The notes: generated from the letters alone by a model not told the origin. A DNA stretch of 64,000 nt from Spirometra erinaceieuropaei (GCA_902702965.1 CACRXP010000094.1:760855-824854); one strand, 5' to 3'. Numbered from the stretch's first letter, positions 11,230 to 22,250 are shown. Translations and numbers: made by a program.

Positions 11230-12320
11230 ACCGAGCTCGCTAACCGCTGAACTAACGCCCCACCGCCTCGGCCATAGTCTCGTGCCCTGTCTGCTGCGGT
11301 TTGGAGTGTGTAACTTCCTCGTAGACGTAGCACTTATCGATCTGTTCCGATTCTTCGGGCATGTGCCTCGTTACCGCCACTGGTTGCTGTATGTGGCGCG
11401 CGCAAACAGGCTCTCTATCTCCCTCAGCCACTGCACCCACTTCCGGCTTAAGACATGACCGGCTCGTACGGTGGACTATTGTGCGGGGGTGGGGGTGATG
11501 AGGTTGGCGTCCCCAGCGCATTTTACTCACTATAACTAATCTGAGGAACTCGAAGTCATCACAGCGTGCCAAAGCCGTGGCTTGAAAGACTGCTACCTGA
11601 CGGGATAACTTAGTCCTCGGCTGACAGAGGGTTAGGCTGCAATCACTCCTTGGTGTGGTCTTTATGGCACTCCCACTCGGTTGGGATGCTAACCGTTCTC
11701 CCCCTTGTTGATTTTGTGAGGTTGCGACCCATCGTGCGCCGAACGGTCGTGGGCCATGGCAGCTGGAGGGCCTGAACGAATGTTTGGCTTGGCCACCTGA
11801 GTTGCCACCAGCTCTACCGTCGCAAGTACCTGCTGGCGCAAAGGGGTCAGGCAACGGTTGCGCTACACGGCATGGCATGCGTAGACCAGGCTTCGTAGCG
11901 TCCGCGCAGGTCATGAAAATTGTCACATACGCGGGAGTGGTGTCACGCCGGGCCAGACATCTGCGCCTAATCCCCGTATCATATGGCTGACCAGCTCAGA
12001 CAGTGGATTGAGGCATGGGAGAGGGAAGAGAGGGTGAGGCAGATTCTGGGGTCCTCGCCCCCACGCATTGTTCACTATAAACCCTCTGATTCACTTTTGG
12101 ACCATCGCGGTCCGCTTAAGGTCATGGCCTAAAAGACTGACAACTGACGGGACAGTTCGGCCCTCCTCTTAGAACGGAGAGTCAGGCTGCAATTACCCTT
12201 TCTTTATGTGACCTTTGTGATCCTCCCACTCAGCTGGGATCCGATATCCCTTCTTCCTTTTGTTGTTGCGTGAAATCCTGGTCGATTGTGGGTGGCAGAC
12301 CAGGGGGTGTGGTGGCCTGC
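11230..12320 (+). repeat. Composite interspersed repeat R2-R1, two partial copies
   Basis: Two R2 units (about 11510-11720 and 12060-12270) share the ordered blocks 'cactataa', 'atctga..cgc', 'tgacggga', 'gtcaggctgcaat' and 'ggcactcccactcgg', then the bridge 'ccagggggtgtggtggcc' (12300). The same order recurs near 18.0, 21.8, 32.4, 42.1 and 57.1 kb. I do not recognise a coding product, so it is probably non-autonomous. Confidence 0.7.
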
Positions 12321-12479
12321 CAGTCAGTCATTTGTGCCCTCTCTTTTCTCTGGCTTTTCTGTATAGACAAGAGGATGTGTCTATCCAACGTAGGGTATTC
12401 CGAAAGAAAACCTGGACTGGACAATACATTAATTTTCACAGTTTTATCCCCCCTAAAAATCAAACGTAATTCGGTCTAG

Positions 12480-12790
12480 GGTTTGGCAGCTAGAGTGCGA
12501 CGCATCTACTTTCCTGAGACTGTTGACGCAGAACTCCAGCAGCCGCGAAATATACTCCACGAAAACGGATACCCAGAAAGATTTATCCTCCGAAATGTAG
12601 GGGAGCGCACTGCAAAGCCCATCATGGCAACTACAGAAAAGAAGGACTTATTTATAAGACTGCCTTTTTTAAGGGGACACAGCAAGTGACCCAGTAAGAA
12701 GACGTCTGAAGACAGCGATCACTAGCGCTTTCCTCGCGGCGAACTTGCGTGTATGTTTCACTAACTGTCCCCTCCTACGCTTGGGGGGGG
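12480..12790 (+). pseudogene. Penelope-like reverse transcriptase, C-terminal fragment
   Basis: Codons read 'ILHENGYPERFI', then 'KKDLFIRLPFLRG'. After a frameshift near 12672 they continue as 'PVRRRLKTAITSAFLAANLR'. This order (NGYP block, then F-x-x-G-x-S-type block, then R-x-L) is the thumb/linker of Penelope-like enzymes. It ends in a G homopolymer at about 12784-12797. Confidence 0.65.
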
Positions 12791-12799
12791 GGGGGTGGG

Positions 12800-13568
12800 T
12801 AAAGACCGACTCCCGTTGCAGGCCGCATCGATGTGTATTTACGCATTCACTTTCTCCTGTGGAGCGGGATACTTTGGACGTACAACGAGACGCCTGTAAA
12901 AGGGAGTACGTGAACACACACCGGCCTGGCCAGGTAGTGGTGAAAAGAAATCGATCTCAAGTTCTATTCTCGCACATCATGTCGATACGAATCATCGATT
13001 CGATGCCAAAGAAGCCTTTCAGATTGTCTACCGGACACCAGCAAGCTTCTCCAGAGGCCAACGCCAACTGGTGCTAGCTACAGCCGAGGCAGTGGCTATA
13101 CGGTTAGCCAATCCAGTGCTATGTCGTCAGAAGACGCTGACACAGGCACTCTATCTTCCGTGGCCAACGTCGCCCCAACCTCCTGATGTCGGTGGTGTGT
13201 GCACAACGTACCCGACGTACTCATAGCCGCTTTCCCCCCTCTCCCTCGCCGCCTTGACCCAATGACCACGACACGCCGTAGCACGCCTCGTCATGCGAGT
13301 GGCGTGGAAACGATGGATCTTAATAGTCCCTGAATCACTTATAAGCCCGGTAACTTCGCATAACCTAAACTTCTATGTATCCGTTTTGGTCTGATGAAGA
13401 GTTACCGAAAACAGGTGTTTGCCAAATTGACTTTTCTGTATTTGTCATGACAGCGGGTCCTGGTGGAAGAGGAGGAGGGAGTGTAGCTAAGTGCTGCGCA
13501 AGTCACTGTGCCTGCTTCCACCTTGCTGTGGCGCACATGGTCGGGAATGATGGAGCATGATTAGTTTT
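12800..13568. other. Unassigned stretch
   Basis: No supported gene or repeat between the PLE linker fragment and the foldback. ORFs are short and without similarity. Confidence 0.45.
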
Positions 13569-13806
13569 GATCAGAAGAAGAAGAAGAAGCGATCACTGGA
13601 ACAATGGCTTTATTCGCCTGACGTTTCGGATTCTCTCTTGAATCCATAATCAGAGACAGTTGCAGAAAAGGGTGGCTAGTGTACAGGAAGTCGCAGTATT
13701 TATAGCCACCCTTTTCTGCAACTGTCTCTGATGATGGATTCAAGAGAGAATCCGAAACGTCAGGCGAATAAAGCCATTGTTCCAGTGATCCCTTCTTCTT
13801 CTGATC
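13569..13806. repeat. Foldback (inverted repeat) carrying paired hammerhead-like motifs; PLE terminal structure
   Basis: The left arm 13569-13677 and right arm 13704-13806 are near-perfect reverse complements around a spacer of about 26 bases. Arm ends are gatcagaagaag.../...cttcttctgatc. Each arm carries the same motif: CTGATGA, stem GGATTC/GAATCC, GAAA, CGTC. The right-arm copy is on + at 13724-13765. The left-arm copy is on - at 13616-13658, with CTGATTA in place of CTGATGA. Decayed Penelope-like reverse transcriptase follows at 14080, so this is most likely the element's terminal repeat. Confidence 0.85.
13724..13765 (+). ncRNA. Hammerhead-ribozyme-like motif
   Basis: In order: GTCT, CTGATGA, a spare T, GGATTC-loop-GAATCC, GAAA, CGTC, AGGC. 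GTCT can pair with AGGC as stem I, and GGATTC/GAATCC forms stem II. Stem III would be minimal (ACGT, self-complementary), as in ribozymes thought to act as dimers. Hammerhead motifs are known from Penelope-like elements. The extra base before stem II departs from the textbook core, so activity is uncertain. Confidence 0.5.
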
Positions 13807-14079
13807 AATTAGTTCCTGGAACTCGCATTTTTGCTTGTATCGGCAATGATTAGTTTTGCCCCGGGCGCGATGCTTGTTAAGCAACCTTAGGATTGTATTC
13901 TGGCGTGATATGCTATCAGTAAGGTTTTCGTGTATGACCTCAAAAGTGTTCTTTTAAAACGAGGAAAAGGAATCGGGGTCAGGTGGACTAAGCTCCTACG
14001 AAGTGTCCAACCAGTGAAAGCTCAGACCGCCTTCCGCATAATCCCGAACGGTACGTCCACAACTATTCTTCAGTGAGTC

Positions 14080-14740
14080 TTGATGCAACTCTCATGGAGG
14101 ACTATCGAGCCTAGAGAAATTGATTATCTCAAGTCTGCTCTGTTTAATTTCTGCCAACAATATTTAAGGAAGATTCCAAGAAGCCAGTGTCTTTTGGAAA
14201 GGACACATCTGTGTGATCTCAGGGAGTTTCGCGGGCCGGATAAGAGTTCAGGAGTAGTACCAGTGGATGGGACAGATAACGTGGCGAAACTGGTGGAAGT
14301 CCTGCCGGATCGTGGTGGGTTCTCGAAATGTGAAAATGACTAGGATCGGGCCGAGACCGTCAAGGGTCAATTGACGATAGTTCTCAATGACCTCCACAAA
14401 GGCATACTGTTTGACAAAGAGTTTGAACGACTGAGGCCTGTAAGCATGACGATTCTCAAGATGTACGGTCTTCCGGAAATCCGCAAACACGACCCTTCGC
14501 TGCGTCCAATCTGGGATATGAGAAATTCACCCTGTCACACCATTGTAAAATGACTGATAGAAAAGCTTATGCCACTTGAAAGTCATTTGTACTCTCCAGG
14601 TTTGGAAGTCCCCTTTGAGTTTGACGACGGTGTCATGAGTATTTATTTTGTTAGATGTATTATCACTGTATACCAGCGTACCCGTGATATAAACTATGAG
14701 TTGACTCACATGTTAATCGCTGTCAAATCCCACTCTGCTG
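14080..14740 (+). pseudogene. Penelope-like reverse transcriptase, N-terminal half, frameshifted
   Basis: Blocks appear in family order: 'REFRGPDKSSGVVPVDG' (DKG-type block), 'LPDRGGFSKCEND' ending in a stop at 14341, 'ILKMYGLPEIRKHDPSLRPI' (YGLPKIHK-type block, 14440-14510), and, in a third frame near 14655-14690, 'LDVLSLYTSVPV' (the SLFTNVP block of the palm). Stops and at least two frameshifts separate them. Together with the upstream foldback this is one dead element of about 1.2 kb. Confidence 0.75.
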
Positions 14741-14795
14741 TAATAAAAACGGTGGACATCGTCAAAATCGACGGTCGAACTGTCACTTGCTAAAG
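14740..14795 (+). repeat. R1 repeat tail
   Basis: 'ggtggacatcgtcaaaatcg' followed by 'acggtcgaactgtcac' matches the terminal block of R1 seen at 32850 and, reversed, at 56200. Confidence 0.6.
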
Positions 14796-15225
14796 TATGT
14801 AGAATCTAAGGCTGGAAAAGAATGATAGAATGCTAAAGCGCAGCGAAATAGAAGCGTTGCCGGGCAATCATTGACGCTTTCAAGTTAAAGAGGGTTTTCT
14901 GGTAACCAGAGGCATTTATTGTTGCTACGTACGTTCTTTAAAGGTGCTACGGGTAAACATTCTCAGAGGACGCTAATTTCAATCGGTGCTGAGTTCCATA
15001 AATTATTTGATGGGATTACTGACAGAAAAAGACAGGCAATAGTAGGGTGAAGGACCTCATTTAGCTGTCGGTAGACTGTGGATCGTGCGCTGATATATGA
15101 AATTATGAAATCTAGTAAAGTACTGACAGTTAATAGCTGCATTCAAAGGCGGAGAATCAACAACCGTAGATCAACTTACCATGAATTGAGGGACAACGGA
15201 AATAACTGCCAGGAGATAGGCTCAG
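14796..15225. other. Unassigned stretch
   Basis: Nothing recognised. Confidence 0.4.
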
Positions 15226-16150
15226 ATGGTCGATGGTCAAGCACTATTTCGAGATGAAATGTCATGGAATATCCGACTGGATACCATGTCTGAGCACTTT
15301 CGTTATTTTTCTCGAAAGAAAGTTTTTTGTTACCTGCGGTCTTCTGTGTTTTCCTGCATTCCGTTAGCTTGCTGTCCGGCATACGCTTGCACCCGCAAAT
15401 CCCCCATTACTACGACTCACAGTATACCGGAAGCTAACTGGGGTCCTACATCCTACCGTGGCCGGATTTTCATAAGACAGCTAAATATGAGCTTTGTTCC
15501 ATGACGTACATAACTATCGTTTGATTAGGTCTGAAAAATCGCCGTCCTTGAAGCGCAACGATACGATAGCGGGGTTTCGCTCGAAACCGACTTCTGTTCA
15601 ATTTATTGGAAGACAGTTACAATATACCTCAGTGGGACAGATTGGATGGCCACTTGTCAACAGGGTTGCTTTTGATCGGACAAATCCTGAGTCGGCTGTT
15701 CTGTTTGAACCATTTTTACCACCGTCCGGCTCCTGCGTCTTCCTGCATTCGACCAAGCCAGCCATCCGCATGCAATTACCTTCGCCGGGACCCACCTTCT
15801 CCCTGGCGCTGACTGGAATTGTGGTGTTCCACTATCCCCCCTCCCTCCCCTCTCCAAACCCGAGCTACAGCTTAATTATATACTTGCCAATATCTTTAAA
15901 TTCATTACTTCAATAGCCATATAAATGTACAGGCCTGAAGAGAATTTGTCGAAAGCAGACGTATGCTCGCCAAATTGCCTTTTGAATTTCCGCATTCCGT
16001 CAGCTTACTGTCCGGGGCGCTGTCCCACCCACAAAACCCCCATTTACCACGCTTCCTGTATGCCACGATCCGCAGTCTACCGACAGCTAATTGGGGTTCC
16101 TAAGCCTACCGTTGCCAAAAAACATATGAACATAACTACAAGGCCGTGTG
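15226..16150 (+). repeat. Repeat R3, tandem-like partial copies
   Basis: Segments 15350-15480 and 15987-16130 are direct repeats, sharing 'gcattccgt.agctt.ctgtccgg', then 'cccccatt' and later 'agctaa.tggggt'. A third related start lies at 15735. The unit includes 'atgctcgccaaattgccttt'. No coding product is visible. Confidence 0.65.
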
Positions 16151-16799
16151 GAGCAGGGGCTCACTTTACGTTGTTATCGAAATTCCGTCAGTCATCCAAT
16201 AAAGAGCTTACGTAAAACAAACAATTTCAGGAATATGCGCCCTTTGGTATTTTTCGATGTCAGTGAAATATGAATTAACGCTTTTGCAGCCCGGCAATCG
16301 GGTTTATCCTCCCAATTCTATCCCTGCGTCGTAGTTTGTAGATTTCGCCGCAGTCGGCTACTACATCCAAACGCCTGCAATAGCTGCAATGACCTCGGAG
16401 ACACTTTTCTTCGGTCAGCAGTTTGTTCGCGCGCATTCTTCATGCTCTGCTGGACTCTACAGAAATTAGGAGCATAAACAACGATAAGAAAATCGATAAA
16501 AGTTCTACTTAAAACACGGGCGGTGTGTGGGAATGTGGGGGGGGAGGGTGGGGTGGGTAATAGCATGGCTGGCAAAAGGTGAAACTAGGAGAATAGACAG
16601 CGCCATTCACGCGCATGTTGTTGATTTCGGACATCGTGTGGACCCCAGCGAAGCTTTTCGTGTGACTGATAAGGGCCCATCGAGCATCCCTAAGCTACTG
16701 AGCCAGCACCTGTTAGCAAAAGCAGAAACGGCCGCTCTCAGGTTACGAAAACCGATCTTGTGCTCACAGAATAACCACGCTGAGGTTCCCCACCTACAG
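16151..16799. other. Unassigned stretch between R3 copies
   Basis: Contains a G-rich run at about 16538-16557. No gene supported. Confidence 0.4.
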
Positions 16800-17060
16800 T
16801 GGTTGAAGGTCAACTAACCCCGCAACTCTCCGCGCCCTTCCGTTCTCATCTTGCCCCTGGCACTGACTTTTACTACTCCCCCCCCCCTTCCTCCACATTC
16901 TCACACCCCGCCTCTGTTTTAAGACGAACTTTAATCGATTTCTCTCATCACTGACATGTTTTTGCTTCTGCCCTGTTCCCATATAATTGTACTGGCCCGA
17001 AGGGAATTTCTCCAAAGCTACGTATGCTCGCCACATCGTCTTTTGATTTCTACAGATACT
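16800..17060 (+). repeat. Repeat R3, further copy
   Basis: Shares with 15780-15990 the ordered blocks 'ccctggc.ctgact', a C-rich run, 'gtac.ggcc.gaag.gaatt' and 'cgtatgctcgcca'. It is the same family about 1 kb downstream in the same orientation. Confidence 0.6.
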
Positions 17061-17439
17061 CGATGTGGATTCCGAAAACGCAGCGGAAGGATCGATATGA
17101 TTCTCGCTGTTGGACAACTGGGATAGAAATTCAGCATGATGTGGACACATCTCTTTCTGAAATTCGGCGATCTGAATGAAGCCGTCGGTGCTGTGAACAA
17201 AGGCAGAGTCGGGAAAATGCTGCTGAAAGTCGATTAGTTAAGGAATTGGGTGCTGTTGCTCGCACAGCGCCTAGGACCGCGTTGCTTATACAGGATGGCC
17301 CAGACGTAAAACATTGTTCCATCTACTTGTTACTTTCATCTGAGCCAGTCTCTACATCAGACCCAGAGACCAACGCTGTGACAAATCACAGTTCGGTCGC
17401 CATTTCCGACGACTTCCATCATTTGCCCTACAACAGGGT

Positions 17440-17525
17440 CGGAGGCTGGCGCGTGACTTAAATAATAGTAGTGGCGGACTTGCGCAGCGTCCGCCGCACT
17501 CCCTCCTGAGTCCGATGTCATGCAC
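17440..17525 (-). repeat. R1 repeat fragment
   Basis: 'acttgcgcagcgtccgccgc' then 'actccctcctgagtccgatgtca' parallels 20919 and 56293, which are reversed R1 copies. Confidence 0.55.
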
Positions 17526-17862
17526 GATTGGTGAGCGCCCCCTAACATTGTGTATTCCCGATCGAAACCGACAGGGTAACGGGCTCGTGGCCCGGTGAGT
17601 AGAGGCGTTGACTTCTAAACCAACAGGTCGCGAGTTCGAGGCTCGGGTGTTCCACACTTCGGGCTTGGGTATGGCTGGCTGACGACGGCTATTAAGCCAG
17701 AAATGGCCATTCCAGTCTCCCTTGTCTTTGTCGGTAATGCTATTCTGCCTATATATCATGCGCCGCCGTGCGGCTGCTGGTTGGGCTCGAGAGAGAGAGA
17801 GTCCATATGGCACAACGGAACGAGTGAGTTCCGTATGAACGATCGGTGAGCGCCCCCTAACA
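17526..17862 (+). mobile_element. tRNA-like SINE flanked by a ~22-base direct repeat
   Basis: The unit begins and ends with the same block, gattggtgagcgccccctaa at 17526 and gatcggtgagcgccccctaa at 17841. Inside are a box A-like 'tggcccggtgagtagagg' (17588) and a perfect RNA polymerase III box B, GTTCGAGGC (17634-17642), spaced as in a tRNA. A conserved body follows with 'ggctggctgacgacggc' and 'cattccagtctcccttgtct'. Further copies lie at 23950-24530 and 55033-55914. Confidence 0.75.
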
Positions 17863-18290
17863 GAGTCAAGAAGATCAGTGGTAGGAGAGTGCGCAGGTGA
17901 TTGGTCTGGCAAAAACCCGCACCTAGCCGTACAACCATACCTCCTGGTCTACCACACACAATCCTGGTAGGAAAATGGGCGTCTCGGATCCCACCTGAGT
18001 GGGAGTTCCATAAGAGCTACATTGATAAATAGCCATCGCGGCCTGACTCCGTCTTCTGGGGAGGGCCTAGATATCCCGTCTGTTGGCAACCACGGCTCTT
18101 AACAAACTGTGATAGCTCCGAACGCGTCAGATCGTTATTAGTGGGGAGTACGTGCTGAGACCGTCGACCTCACTCACGCCTCCTACACTCACCAGTCCAC
18201 TGTCCGAGCCGGTCAGCTGTCGGATGCGGCGAGTGGGCGCAACGAATGACAGGACATGGCAACTCGTATGCTCGAACCTCACATGTTTGA
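17863..18290 (-). repeat. Composite repeat R2-R1, reversed copy
   Basis: Reading plus, 'agagtcaagaagatc', 'cctggtctaccacaca', 'cacctgagtgggagt', 'ggcctgactcc' and 'gcgtcagatcgttattagtg' are the reverse complement of the R2-R1 order at 32040-32890. Confidence 0.65.
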
Positions 18291-19160
18291 GAGATGCTGA
18301 ATCTGTTGCGACAGTCGTACTGTTACTGCCGGGCGTGATTTTGAGTGGGTGGTTGGCGGTGGGGGGGAGGGGGTGGCATGTGAATTGTGATCCATGGCAA
18401 TGGGAGTGGTCATCGTTGTGGTCGACGACCGTAGGGCTTCGTGCAGGGGTGGTGGTGGGGGCGGCTGGAAGGGCAGCAGCTCAGATTGTCGGTGGTTGTT
18501 GCATTGGATCCGGAGGTGTCTGACGAGGCCGATTCGCACACGGAATGTCCGACGACAGCGGTAGCGTTGCGGGCCAGGGCGCCTGAAACTTGCGCCTTTG
18601 GCAGCGATGATCCGGTGACCTTCGGAAGTTGCCTCTCCAGTCCCAACTACTCCTCTCCAGGCTGGTCGGTCATGGGTGAAATGTTCCCAGATCTTCCGGT
18701 TGCTTTGAAAATGTTCTAAGGAGTTCTTGTGGAGTATTCTTGTGGCACCGAATTTGACCTTATTGGTGAACATCCATAGCGACACCTCCATGGAAGATTT
18801 GTTTGATAGCCGCACATCTTCCGTCCTCACGAGGTGGCCACTCCATCGCGGTTGCAGTTGCTTAAGCATGACGTGGATGCTGAGGATTGTAGTCCGTTCC
18901 AAAACCTTCAGTATCCGAGATCTTGTCACCTCAGCTTTAGAGTTTTTTGAAGGCAACTGAGGTGGGAGTGATTGAGTCGTCGCGACTGTTTTTTGAGACT
19001 GTCTAGGTCTCCGCTCCACACAAAAGCTTTGTACATCTCCAGCTTGATGTTGAAGTGGAGACCATGGTGACTCAATACAGAGTTCTGCACCCGGGGGGAG
19101 GGGGGGAAGGCTTGATTGGGTTTGGTGATTCGGTGAAACGGGGCTGGCCTGCACATACGG
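18291..19160 (-). pseudogene. Zinc-finger RTE-like retroelement, C-terminal fragment
   Basis: On the minus strand the frame carries 'ILSIHVMLKQLQPRWSGHLV', which matches '[20 protein letters not shown]' of the + copy at 30550. It then reads 'GHRIIAAKGASFRRPGPQ' and a degenerate finger 'CRRTFRVRIGLVRHLRIQC', whose first Cys pair is damaged. A Pro-rich linker follows, and then the copy stops. The upstream end near 19150 still reads 'SRRLNHSHLSCLQKTLKLR'. Only the post-RT part of an element remains. Confidence 0.75.
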
Positions 19161-20123
19161 AACCAGCCACCTTATCCCAATGTTGACACTGGATTCCCAA
19201 GACTAGCGACCTGGAATCCCCACCAACTAGCATACTGAGTGGCAGCCTCTGTAGCTACGACATGTACAGGCCAAAGAGCCAACAAGTAGGGTATACGACC
19301 TTTATAAGCCTACGACTGCCAACTATAGGGTGACAAACACAACAAACAGACAGCAACACAGCGAAGGGACCTTCTTGACGGAGCCGGCCAAATAAATTAA
19401 AGCTCATTGAGAACCAAGGTTTGCCTAAAAATGCAGCAGAAGTAGATGCACCTCGCGGAGATTAAGAACATCGCCCCCCCCCCGGTGCCTGCAGGCGAGA
19501 AAACGCGTGCTTTCGGCGTTCAGGGATCCTGGCTGATGAATCGAAGAAGTCTCTTTGGGGACTGTGGAGCGAGGTAGGTGTCGGGGGTTCGCCTTCTCAC
19601 GCGTCGTTCACCAAAACCTGGTGGAATGGCATGATAACTTTTAAAAATTACCTGTCATTTTCAAGTTTGGGTTAATATTAAGCAAAGGTCCACCGAGGGC
19701 AGACATTGGATTGCGAGAGAATCGCATCTATGAGGGAGTGGAGAGGAGAATTGGTTAGTAATTAGGAGTGCAACCCAGTTGCGGATACCCAAATGTCACA
19801 ATCATGAGAGCACGTCAGAAGACACCAGAATGTCTGGTTTTCTTGCACACATTGTCAGGTGGCAGTGGCTACTACTGAGGTCATTCTTGAGACAGTAGTG
19901 TCATGTGCTTTTATAAATCTGCGGAGCAAATTTGAGCACTTTGTTTCCAGTCGGTGTGTATTGCCTTGACCGAGGGTTGGTGTTGTGTCTGGTGGTTTAT
20001 GTGGCATAGAAATAAAGAACTTATTCACTTCAGTCAAGACGGTGCACGGTGCTTAGACCAGGGCAACCGAATGACTGTTCAGCTCTGCCGGATACCCGTC
20101 ATGAAGGTCCCGGAACGAACTGC
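19161..20123. other. Unassigned stretch
   Basis: No gene supported. It contains a C run near 19474-19482. Confidence 0.4.
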
Positions 20124-20512
20124 AAATCTCGGTAGGACTGACTCGTATGGCCCCTAAACAGGACATGACAACAGGAACCGCATGAAATACGGGTGGATTT
20201 GACCATCTTCCAGTGAAAATAGAGTTAGGTCGAAGGTTATGGTAAGGGTTAAGTTAAGAATTAGGTTTAAGGCTAGATTTTAGTTTAGCGGTAAGGTAAG
20301 CCAGGATCATGCTTGGGGTTAAGGTAGGAACTAGTGTTAACATGAAAGTTAAGGTTAGGGTCAATATGAGGACAACGGTTTAGTTTTTCACTAGGGTTAT
20401 TGTTAGGGTTAGGAAACGGGAATATTTTGCTTTTTCCAGAAGGTCAATCCGCGGGGTGTACCAATCTCCATGTCATGGTTAGGGGCCACATAAGCCAATC
20501 CTACCGAAATCT
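20124..20512. mobile_element. Terminal-inverted-repeat element with telomere-like core
   Basis: The left end (20124-20219) and the reverse complement of the right end (about 20430-20510) share 'tcggtagga', 'atg.ggcccctaa', 'catga' and 'ttgacc.tct.g.aaaa', i.e. imperfect inverted repeats of some 80-95 bases. Between them, 20220-20420 is a run of degenerate GGTTA/TTAGGG-like units on the + strand. There is no coding capacity, so it resembles a MITE-type non-autonomous element. Confidence 0.7.
20220..20420 (+). repeat. Degenerate TTAGGG-like interstitial array
   Basis: Repeated 'ggttaagg', 'gttaagttaag', 'aaggttagggt' and 'gttagggttagg' with many substitutions. TTAGGG is the usual metazoan telomere unit. 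The array sits inside a pair of inverted repeats rather than at a chromosome end. Confidence 0.7.
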
Positions 20513-20884
20513 CACTAGTTACGTCATGATGAGACAACTGACTTAGTGTCAACTTCGCAAGGATGGACGACGAGGAACAACCCAAGCATCTCCCCTACGG
20601 AAATGCCGCTAAGCATGCTTGCTGGAAAAGAGGTCAGGAGTGACATTACAAGGACGCCCTGCGGACCTCCCTCAAGAATGTACTAATCAGTCCGGCTGCC
20701 TGCGAAGACCTCGTCTAGGAGGCAGCAACTAAGACTGGAGCGGCAGTCTATAGGGTCAACTGGATCGCCGCCGCCGCCGCCAAAGCCAAAAGAGAGCCGC
20801 GCAATTCTCAAGCGCCACAGACCCGAAAGTTCGACCGTCGTTGCCGATTGTGTCTGCCGTGTGCTCCGCATCAGTGTGAGAGCA
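20513..20884. other. Unassigned stretch
   Basis: No gene supported. It holds a short CCG run near 20768-20781. Confidence 0.4.
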
Positions 20885-21110
20885 GGGACGGGGAGTTAGT
20901 TTATAGTGAGTGTAGACTTGCACAGCATCTGTCGCACTCTATCATCCTCTCCTGCCTGTATCCGGTGTCAAGACGGATTCTAGAAGACCGAAGGTGGGGG
21001 GGGGAGGTCAAGTAAATGGCACGGTCGAGCCCGCACCCCGGCGCTCTGCTCCACACCCCCTGGTCCACACAGCAAATGACCAGGTTTTCGACCACAAAAC
21101 AACGGGATGG
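20885..21110 (-). repeat. R1 repeat, reversed
   Basis: 'gtttatagtgagtgtagact' then 'tgcacagcatctgtcgcact', 'ggtgtcaagac', 'agaagaccg' and 'ccccctggtccacaca' are the reverse of R1 at 32600-32830. Confidence 0.65.
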
Positions 21111-21354
21111 TGGCAGTGGTGTAGTTGTGCGACGTCTGCCGTCCAACCGGGTCTGCCACTGCACCCCGAAATGTTGGCATTTGTTACGATGCACAATCCG
21201 ATTGCGCCTGCCAGAATCCGATACGGCATTCATGTTGATTCAGCGCATCTACCACGTGCCCGCTTGGGGGACAGCCACAGACACACAACCCCAATATCTA
21301 AACGATCTCACGAACTAGGCGTTTGTGGCACGCTCAGACGGGCTTTTTAGCTCT

Positions 21355-21530
21355 ACCGGTCACTGCGCCCGATTCCACCTCAAGTCTTCCTTACTCTGGC
21401 TTATCATCGAGCGTGCAGTAGACACTCGGCAAGTCTGTCATCTCTACAAACTAATTCCCGTTCAAGTCATCGTCCCTGCACGTACCATGCTGTGAGGCGT
21501 CAGGTGGACATCGTCTGTAACGTTGATCGA
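21355..21530 (+). repeat. R1 repeat tail
   Basis: 'caagtct', 'tcaagtcatcgtccctgcac' and 'aggtggacatcgtctgtaac' correspond to the last third of R1 at 32720-32890. Confidence 0.5.
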
Positions 21531-21719
21531 ATTGGTGTGTATGTGTGTGCCCCTACGACATGCCGGGAGGGTAGTGCGCTGAAGGAACAGGGGGGTGATA
21601 TTGGGCACGGCACTCTTTATTCGGGCTGCGCGTCCATAACTTCTTCCACGTTTGAGGTTGAGATGGAACGCCTAGGTGCAGGCTCACGTCTCGCAGGCCA
21701 GTTGCCACCAACCTCCTCA

Positions 21720-22250
21720 TTAGATGGCTGACCGGCTCGATGTTAGAGAGCGAGTGAGCCTGACTCTAAAAACCTTGTTCTCACGGCATTCAGCGTATAT
21801 TTTTCACCAAAAATGACCTGACGCGCCTTTGAACCATCACGGTGCGTAAAAAAATCCTGGCTTGGAGGGCTACCAGCTGATGATACGACTCCATCCTCTC
21901 AGAAGGCAGGGTAAGGCTGCAACGGCTCTTTCTGAATGTGGTTTCCGCCGCATTCCCACCCATATAGATCCCGAGCCCCCCCCCGTTGTTACTGCGAAGA
22001 CCTGTCTTTTGAACGTAGGCTAGGTGTGTGTGGCACGCGTAGACAGACTGTTTATCCTTATCAGTCACTGTCTCCGGACTTCTGAACTCCTTCATGACAC
22101 TAGGCCCAGGTGGTGGATGGATGAGAGAGGGAGTCAGATTGCGCACAGATTGACTATCACTATAATCTATTTACGTGCAAATCACCGTCTCTGCGCCCGC
22201 CCTGCTACGGCGTAAACCGTGGGAATCGCCGGAAACGAAAGCCGAACTGC
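21720..22250 (+). repeat. Composite repeat R2-R1, long copy
   Basis: It starts with 'gctgaccggctcgatg', then 'cctgacgcgcctttgaacca', 'tcacggtgcg', 'gtaaggctgcaa', 'gcattcccaccc', and ends with 'actataatctatttacgtgc' and 'aaatcaccgtctctgcgccc'. The order matches 32280-32890. Boundaries are approximate. Confidence 0.65.

Noticed and set aside
17588..17645. Possible functional tRNA gene
   Set aside because: Box A and box B are present, but the sequence does not close an acceptor stem and recurs as part of a longer repeat, so it is a SINE head.
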